Made by a program: the position numbers and the translations under genes
Notes under the pieces: generated by a model
What the model was told of the DNA's origin: nothing
What the model saw: the letters and a program-made list of their open reading frames with translations, nothing else
Database searches by the model: none
Part shown: in pieces, positions 1 to 4,347 of the stretch
Numbering within the stretch: position 1 is the first letter of the stretch
Layout: every line of letters starts with the position of its first letter
Assembly: GCA_964505325.1 (NCBI GenBank)
Contig: CAZDHT010000233.1
Location: 1 to 8,831, forward strand
DNA length: 8,831 nucleotides
Source of the DNA: CAZDHT01 sp964505325
GTDB lineage: Bacteria > Planctomycetota > PUPC01
Reading direction: 5' to 3'

Positions 1-108
1 GCCCCTGCTGCCCCTGCTTCGCAGGTGCGAAGAATCCCCTATTCCTCAGAGCTGCTCGGGGTGATACGCAGAACTTGGGGTTTCTGGCCTGCCGCCGGTC
101 AGACAGGA

Positions 109-159
109 AGGGACTCCGCCGAAGCGGCTATGTCCCTCTCGCGAAGGCGGATGTCCGCC
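109..159. repeat. Two adjacent inverted repeats sharing a degenerate core
   Basis: The first element pairs AGGGAC (109-114) with GTCCCT (132-137) and has an inner stem CCGC-CGAA-GCGG (116-127). The second is GGCGGA-TG-TCCGCC (146-159). The right arms share a degenerate sequence: AAGCGGCTATGTCC (122-135) and AAGGCGGATGTCC (144-156). This suggests two diverged copies of one small palindromic element rather than chance. Four T residues at 166-169 follow the second stem after a gap, so a weak terminator for a gene left of the window is possible but not well supported. Confidence 0.5.
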
Positions 160-198
160 CCACCGTTTTGTTGGAGTTCCTGAGTAGGACGAGGCGGG

Positions 199-278
199 CT
201 GCGCCCACGCTCCCACGCGCTCATGCACCCATGCCCCCATGCGCCCATGCCCCCGTGCGCCCATGCCCCCTTGCGCCG
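199..278. repeat. 8-bp tandem repeat, about ten copies of ATGCNCCC
   Basis: From 199 to 278 the sequence falls into 8-bp units of consensus ATGCNCCC, phased at 207, 215, 223, 231, 239, 247, 255, 263 and 271, with a further copy at 199-206. The fourth base of the NTGCNCCC pattern and the first base vary, the rest is nearly fixed, and the two units at 207-222 are the most diverged. A period of 8 is not a multiple of 3, so the array would change reading frame along its length. This argues against it being translated. Confidence 0.85.
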
Positions 279-291
279 AGACCGGAAATCT

Positions 292-305
292 GCGACAGTA
301 GTCGC
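292..305. repeat. Small perfect hairpin in the leader of the ThuA-like gene
   Basis: GCGAC (292-296) and GTCGC (301-305) are perfect inverted repeats around a four-base AGTA loop, about 40 bases before the start codon at 348. No T run follows, so it is not a classical terminator. It may be a short protein-binding palindrome or a remnant of a dispersed palindromic element. Confidence 0.45.
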
Positions 306-347
306 CCAAGTAACCCGCTTCTTCCTGCTGTGTTTGGAGAGGACACA

Positions 348-1004
348 ATGAAGTCTGCGTTGATGGTGTGGGGCGGATGGGACGGACACGAGCCGAAGCA
401 GTGCGTCGATGTCTTCGCACCATTCCTCGACGAGCAGGGCTTCGACGTTACCATCTCGGACTCGCTCGATTGCTACCTCGATGAGGAGCAGATGAAGTCG
501 CTGAGCGTGGTTGTCCCGGTGTGGACGATGGGCGAGATCACCCGCGAGCAGTGGCAGGGCCTCGGCGGCGCGATCAAGAGCGGCGTCGGCCTGGCCGGGT
601 GGCACGGCGGGATGGGCGATTCGTTCCGACAGAACACCGAGTACCAGTTCATGGTCGGCGGCCAATGGGTGGCGCATCCCGGCGGAGTCATCGACTACGA
701 AGTCAACATCACCGAGCCCGACGACCCGATCGTCGCCGGCCTGTCGGACTTCAAGATGCACAGCGAGCAGTACTACATGCACGTCGACCCGTCCAACGAC
801 GTGCTGGCCACGACGACGTTCGACACGAAGGCCGCCGAGGTCTGCCCATGGGTCCGTGACTGCGTGATGCCGGTGGTGTGGAAGCGGATGTGGGGCGAGG
901 GCCGGGTCTTCTTCTCGTCGCTCGGCCACGTGGCGAAGGACTTCGACGTGCCCGAGGCGCGCGAGATCGTCGAGCGCGGGATGCTGTGGGCGTCGCGCGA
1001 GTAG
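348..1004 (+). CDS. ThuA-like domain protein (trehalose-utilisation family)
   Basis: This 218-residue protein belongs to the ThuA family, whose fold resembles class I glutamine amidotransferases. Family-like segments are the opening GWDGHEP (residues 10-16), GLAGWHGGMGD (81-91), GGQWVAHPGG (104-113), SEQYYMHVDP (139-148) and PVVWKRMWGEGRVFFSSLGH (175-194). The length fits a stand-alone ThuA domain. I chose the ATG at 348 because GGAGAGGA (336-343) sits four bases upstream and the family match begins immediately; the longer open frame runs through a non-coding tandem repeat. No signal peptide or membrane segment is seen, so it should be cytoplasmic. The Gfo/Idh/MocA gene starts 46 bases after its stop. 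ThuA-type proteins, next to an oxidoreductase as in Sinorhizobium thuA/thuB, take part in the use of keto-sugars. The exact substrate here is unknown. Confidence 0.9.
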   Translation: MKSALMVWGGWDGHEPKQCVDVFAPFLDEQGFDVTISDSLDCYLDEEQMKSLSVVVPVWTMGEITREQWQGLGGAIKSGVGLAGWHGGMGDSFRQNTEYQFMVGGQWVAHPGGVIDYEVNITEPDDPIVAGLSDFKMHSEQYYMHVDPSNDVLATTTFDTKAAEVCPWVRDCVMPVVWKRMWGEGRVFFSSLGHVAKDFDVPEAREIVERGMLWASRE

Positions 1005-1021
1005 GAACTCACCACGGCCTG

Positions 1022-1040
1022 CCCTGAGCCTGTCAGAGGG
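1022..1040 (+). repeat. Copy of a widely dispersed palindromic element (CCCTGAGCCTGTCGAAGGG type)
   Basis: CCCTGAGCCTGTCAGAGGG, between the ThuA-like gene and its neighbour, differs at only two positions from CCCTGAGCCTGTCGAAGGG, which I recall as a short sequence scattered between genes in many unrelated bacterial genomes. The ends CCCT and AGGG are inverted repeats. The AGAGGG at its right end lies ten bases before the ATG at 1051 and may serve as that gene's ribosome binding site. The identification rests on memory, not a search. Confidence 0.5.
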
Positions 1041-1050
1041 ATGAACACGG

Positions 1051-2163
1051 ATGAGCACCGAGAAGACAAAGGTCGGCGTGGTGGGTTGCGGAGCGATCAG
1101 CGGGACCTACTTCGACCGGATGATCAACGCATTTGACATCCTCGGGGTAGCGGCATGTTCGGACCTCGACATGGACCGGGCACGGGCGAAGGCGGAAGAG
1201 TTCGGTGTGCCGAAGCCGTGCACAACGGAGGAGCTGCTCGCCGACCCGGACATCGCCGTCGTGGTGAACCTGACGACGCCCGACGCTCATGCGAGCGTGA
1301 GCCTGGCGGCGCTCGACGCGGGAAAAAGCGCCTACAATGAAAAGCCATTCGCGGTGACCCGCGAAGACGGGAGGAAACTGCTGGAGACGGCCAAGGCCAA
1401 CGGGCTGCTGGTCGGCGGCGCACCCGACACGTTCATGGGCGGCGGGTTCCAGACCTGCCGCAAGCTGATCGACGATGGCGCCATCGGCGAGCCAGTCGCC
1501 GCCACCGCGTTCATGATGTGCCACGGTCACGAGAGCTGGCACCCGAATCCCGAGTTCTACTACAAGCCAGGCGGCGGGCCGATGTTCGACATGGGGCCGT
1601 ACTATCTGACCGCGCTCGTCTCGCTGATCGGCCCGGTGCGGCGGGTCACCGGCTCGACCCGCATCACGTTCCCGGAACGGACCATCACGAGCGAGCCGAA
1701 GAACGGCACGAAGATCGCGGTCGAGGTGCCCACGCACGTGGCGGGGGTGATGGACTTCGCCAATGGCGCCATCGGCACCATCGTGACAAGCTTCGACGTG
1801 TGGGGCGCGAACCTGCCGTGTATCGAGATCTATGGAACCGAGGCGACCCTGGCCGTGCCGCACCCCAACGGGTTCGGGGGTACGGTCCGCCTGCGGCGCG
1901 CCGGGGACGACGACTGGCGGGAGGCGCCGCTCACGCACGGCTACCTTGAGAATTTCCGAGGACTCGGGGTCGCCGACATGGCGTACGCGCTGCGCTCGGG
2001 CCGGCCGCACCGCGCCGGCGGCGACCTGGCGTATCATGTCCTCGACATCATGCACGCGTTCGAGGATGCGTCGCGCCAAGGCGCACACGTCGAGCTTGAG
2101 AGCACTTGCGGCCGTCCGGCGCCGCTGCCGGTGGGTCTGATCGAAGGGGTGCTGGATGAGTGA
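1051..2163 (+). CDS. Gfo/Idh/MocA family NAD(P)-dependent oxidoreductase
   Basis: This 370-residue protein has the two-domain layout of the Gfo/Idh/MocA family, which oxidises or reduces sugars and polyols with NAD(P). The N-terminal Rossmann domain opens with VGVVGCGAISG (8-18). The acidic SDLD (37-40), following the second strand, hints at NAD(H) preference. The EKP motif with the usual catalytic lysine is at 97-99 (K98). The C-terminal domain carries GGGPMFDMGPYYL (174-186): D180 is the expected acidic residue, but the histidine usual four residues later is a tyrosine, Y184. The length is typical for the family. No export signal is seen. It probably forms an operon with the ThuA-like gene 46 bases upstream, acting on the same sugar. 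AGAGGG at 1035-1040 is a weak ribosome binding site. The substrate cannot be read from the sequence. Confidence 0.93.
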   Translation: MSTEKTKVGVVGCGAISGTYFDRMINAFDILGVAACSDLDMDRARAKAEEFGVPKPCTTEELLADPDIAVVVNLTTPDAHASVSLAALDAGKSAYNEKPFAVTREDGRKLLETAKANGLLVGGAPDTFMGGGFQTCRKLIDDGAIGEPVAATAFMMCHGHESWHPNPEFYYKPGGGPMFDMGPYYLTALVSLIGPVRRVTGSTRITFPERTITSEPKNGTKIAVEVPTHVAGVMDFANGAIGTIVTSFDVWGANLPCIEIYGTEATLAVPHPNGFGGTVRLRRAGDDDWREAPLTHGYLENFRGLGVADMAYALRSGRPHRAGGDLAYHVLDIMHAFEDASRQGAHVELESTCGRPAPLPVGLIEGVLDE

Positions 2164-2165
2164 CG

Positions 2166-2206
2166 GGGGTGGCGTGAGACGGGGTGGCGTGAGACGGGGT
2201 GGCGTG
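2166..2206. repeat. 15-bp tandem repeat, 2.7 copies of GGGGTGGCGTGAGAC
   Basis: Two exact copies (2166-2180, 2181-2195) and an 11-base partial copy (2196-2206) begin just after the oxidoreductase stop codon. The period is five codons, yet the array lies between genes and is crossed only by shadow frames. It ends about six bases before the -35 region of the promoter for the lipoprotein gene. Confidence 0.85.
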
Positions 2207-2211
2207 CGGGG

Positions 2212-2240
2212 CTGTCAAGTGGCGCCGGCGCTGGTATAAT
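2212..2240 (+). promoter_or_regulatory. Sigma70-type promoter of the lipoprotein gene with a palindromic spacer
   Basis: A perfect -10 box TATAAT (2235-2240) is preceded by TG one base away (2232-2233), an extended -10. Seventeen bases upstream lies CTGTCA (2212-2217), a 4/6 match to TTGACA. Transcription would start near 2247, giving a leader of about 28 bases. The spacer contains the perfect 10-bp palindrome GCGCCGGCGC (2222-2231), a possible operator. Confidence 0.7.
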
Positions 2241-2274
2241 GGGCAAGAGTCTCGCGGACCGGCGTGGAGCAACG

Positions 2275-3261
2275 ATGATGAGGCGCGCACTTCTGGCAGC
2301 AATCGTGGCATCAGCGGCGGCCGGCTGCCTGCAGATCGAAACGCGGATCAAGCTGCACGAGGACGGCAGCGCGACGATCACCGAGCGGCTCCAGTTCTCG
2401 AAGCGCTTGCTGGACCTGAGCGCCCAGGGTGGAGCGGTGGGAAACGTCGCATCGCTGCTCACGAAGGACGCGGCGGTGAAACGAATGAATCACATGGGCA
2501 AAGGGGTCAAGCTGGTCAGCCACCGGTCGCGCGAGGCGGAGAAGGGCGCCAAAGAGTCGATCGCGGTGTTCAAGATCCCGGACATCCGCGACTTCCGGTA
2601 CGTGTCGCCCTACCTCGCCTCGGCGAACTATCCGAAGCACGCGCTGCTGAAGTGCAACATGTTCCCCATCTACGAGACCACCTGGTACGGCCGGGTGGCG
2701 GGGCAAGTAGCCGTGACGTTTTACCCGGCGACGAAGGAGAGGTCTCGGGGCCGGCCGAAGGACTGGAAGCCGCCGAAACCGCCGAGCCCGCTTGACTCCC
2801 AGGTCTTGCGCGACCTGCGCCCCGTGTTCCGCGATCTGATGAACGACTTCCAGGTCAGGCTGACGTTCGAGTCGTACGCACCGCTGCGGTTCCGCCAGTA
2901 CTATCGGTTCCGCGGGATGCGCGCGGGCACGAAGGAGTACGACCTGCTGGACTTCTCCGACAAGGATCTGGACAAGTATGGCTACCAGTTCCTGGCAAAC
3001 GAGGAGATCATGCTCGAGCTGCTGCGGCTGAAGACCGGCGGCGCGAACGTGGTCAATCACGTGAGCGGCCACGCCGCCAACCTGACGCTGCCGGTGTTTC
3101 ATCCGAGCGGGGTCCCGGAGATTTACTTCCGCCCGTCCCAGCACTTCTTCGACCGGAACTTCAAGGGCAAGACGCTGAAGTTCACCACGCGACAGGGCGG
3201 ACCGCGAACGGCCAACTGGAAAGAGGTCGGCTACCACCCGAGAAGCACGAAAAAGCCCTAG
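2275..3261 (+). CDS. Predicted lipoprotein of unknown function
   Basis: I do not recognise the family of this 328-residue protein. It starts with two arginines and a short hydrophobic stretch (residues 3-16) ending in AAAGC, a lipobox-like site with C18 as the lipidated residue. The mature protein would be membrane-anchored outside the cytoplasm. Just after the cysteine, ETRIKLHEDGSATITERL (22-39) resembles the strand-turn-strand start seen in several bacterial lipoproteins. Further on are a proline/lysine-rich stretch (161-172) and mixed charged sequence with many aromatics; no catalytic motif is visible. I chose the ATG at 2275 because GGAG (2266-2269) lies five bases upstream. An earlier in-frame ATG at 2239 overlaps the -10 box, so it would not be in the transcript. 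The gene has its own promoter, is separate from the sugar pair, and converges on the minus-strand operon 42 bases away. Confidence 0.8.
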   Translation: MMRRALLAAIVASAAAGCLQIETRIKLHEDGSATITERLQFSKRLLDLSAQGGAVGNVASLLTKDAAVKRMNHMGKGVKLVSHRSREAEKGAKESIAVFKIPDIRDFRYVSPYLASANYPKHALLKCNMFPIYETTWYGRVAGQVAVTFYPATKERSRGRPKDWKPPKPPSPLDSQVLRDLRPVFRDLMNDFQVRLTFESYAPLRFRQYYRFRGMRAGTKEYDLLDFSDKDLDKYGYQFLANEEIMLELLRLKTGGANVVNHVSGHAANLTLPVFHPSGVPEIYFRPSQHFFDRNFKGKTLKFTTRQGGPRTANWKEVGYHPRSTKKP

Positions 3262-3303
3262 ACACCCGCGGGCGCCGGCTGAAACCCGCCGCCGGTCTCG
3301 TCG

Positions 3304-4347
3304 TCAGGCCGACCGTTTCAACGACTTGACCACGTCTTCGAACCGCCCCAGATCGTCCTCCGTATAACAGGCGCGGGCCGCGCCGCGGAGCAGGTTGTGC
3401 CGCGGCTCCGACGGATACTTGGCGTAGCGGATGACCAGGCCGTTCGCCTCGAACTGCCTCGCCAACTCCGCCGCCTCGAATTCGTCCTTGAGGATCATCC
3501 CCAGGATCGGCGTCCTGTCAGAGACCACCTTGATGCCGTGCTCGGCAAGGACGTCGCGCATTCGCCTGGCGTGGGCTTCCATCCGCGCGCGGCGCTCCGG
3601 CTCCGTCCGCACGATCCGCAGCGCCTCGGCGCAGGCCGCGGCGACGGGCGGCGGCATCGGGGTGCTGCCCGCGCCATGCGGGCGGCCCTTGAGCGACGCG
3701 ATGATCTCCTTCCGCCCGATGAAGAACCCGCCGCCGACGCCGAGCGCCTTGCTCATGCTGCCCAGGACAGTCGCTTCGTTGGGCTCGATCCCGCACAGCT
3801 CCCACCCGCCCCGGCCGTTCTCGCCCAGCGCGAACACGCCGTGCGCGTCGTCGATGAACAGCTCGGCGCCCGCCTCGCGGGCGGCGTCGGCAATCTCACG
3901 CAGCGGGGCCAGCTCGCCGCTCATGCCGTAGACGCTGTCCGTCGCCACCAGCGGCGGCGGGCCGTCGTAGGCAGCCAGTTGCCGTCGAAGGTCGCCCGCA
4001 TCCAGGTGCTCAAACGGCCGAATCTCGAAGCCGGCGGCGTGCATGCCGTCGAACTGATTCGCGTGCGAGATCCTGTCGCAGAACACAGTCTTGCAGTGCG
4101 CCGCCATCCGCTTGTAGTAGAAGAGGCCGCCCAGGTAAGTGGCGGGGATGATACAGGCGTCCTCGGTGCCCATGAACTCGGTGAGGTCGTCCTCGAGCTG
4201 CTGGTGCACGTCGGTCCATCCCAGGAACGTGCGCCCGCTGGTGGCGCCGACGCCGTATTCCTTCGCGGCGCGGTACATGGCCTCGGCGAGACGCGGGTCG
4301 CGCGCCAGACCCAGGTAATCGTTGCCGGCGAAGTTCACGCGCTTCAT
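3304..4347 (-). CDS. PLP-dependent alpha-oxoamine synthase-like enzyme (KBL/AONS family)
   Basis: This 347-residue protein resembles 2-amino-3-ketobutyrate CoA ligase and 8-amino-7-oxononanoate synthase, which join an amino acid to an acyl-CoA with loss of CO2. Seen in order: NFAGNDYLGLA (5-15), GVGATSGRTFLGWTDVHQQLE (32-52), SHANQFDG (94-101, with the expected stacking histidine H95), DSVYGMSGELAPL (137-149), IDDAHG (165-170; D166, H169) and SMSKALGVGGG (197-207; K200 should bind PLP). R321 may match the substrate-carboxylate arginine of AONS. Relatives usually have about 390 residues; some 40 are missing before NFAGNDYLGL. A longer open frame reaches 4452, but AGGAGG (4353-4358) five bases before the ATG at 4347 argues for the short form. 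The ATG overlaps the stop of the upstream fusion gene by four bases, so translation is probably coupled. Its substrate is unknown; a true biotin or threonine role is not supported by the neighbours. Confidence 0.87.
   Translation of the reverse strand: MKRVNFAGNDYLGLARDPRLAEAMYRAAKEYGVGATSGRTFLGWTDVHQQLEDDLTEFMGTEDACIIPATYLGGLFYYKRMAAHCKTVFCDRISHANQFDGMHAAGFEIRPFEHLDAGDLRRQLAAYDGPPPLVATDSVYGMSGELAPLREIADAAREAGAELFIDDAHGVFALGENGRGGWELCGIEPNEATVLGSMSKALGVGGGFFIGRKEIIASLKGRPHGAGSTPMPPPVAAACAEALRIVRTEPERRARMEAHARRMRDVLAEHGIKVVSDRTPILGMILKDEFEAAELARQFEANGLVIRYAKYPSEPRHNLLRGAARACYTEDDLGRFEDVVKSLKRSA

Larger units (their letters stand above)
1..347. other. Non-coding, repeat-rich region upstream of the ThuA-like gene
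   Basis: I see no convincing gene here. An open frame runs through from position 75 into the ThuA-like gene, but it crosses an 8-bp tandem repeat, has no family-like sequence, and is best read as accidental. The region starts with two adjacent copies of GCCCCTGCT (1-9, 10-18). These are followed by two mutually exclusive hairpins, CCTGC/GCAGG (13-17, 21-25) and CTTCGC/GCGAAG (17-22, 27-32). Further structured elements at 109-159, 199-278 and 292-305 are listed separately. I see no convincing sigma70 promoter for the downstream gene, so its start of transcription is unknown. Confidence 0.7.

Noticed and set aside
199..278. CRISPR array
   Set aside because: The units are 8 bp and directly adjacent with no spacers, and there are no cas genes.
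46..423. Minus-strand frame with a glycine/histidine/alanine-rich repeat
   Set aside because: The repeat is just the 8-bp minisatellite read in frame; similar repeats appear in other frames, and there is no start signal.
1033..2088. Open frame of 351 codons on the minus strand opposite the oxidoreductase
   Set aside because: It is a shadow; the plus-strand product carries the Rossmann and EKP motifs.
2311..3237. Open frame of 308 codons on the minus strand opposite the lipoprotein gene
   Set aside because: The plus-strand frame has a promoter, ribosome binding site and lipobox; the antisense frame has none of these.
3262..3303. Bidirectional terminator between the converging genes
   Set aside because: GC-rich partial inverted repeats exist (GCCGGC 3274-3279 with GCCGGT 3291-3296), but loops are long and no T run follows on either strand.
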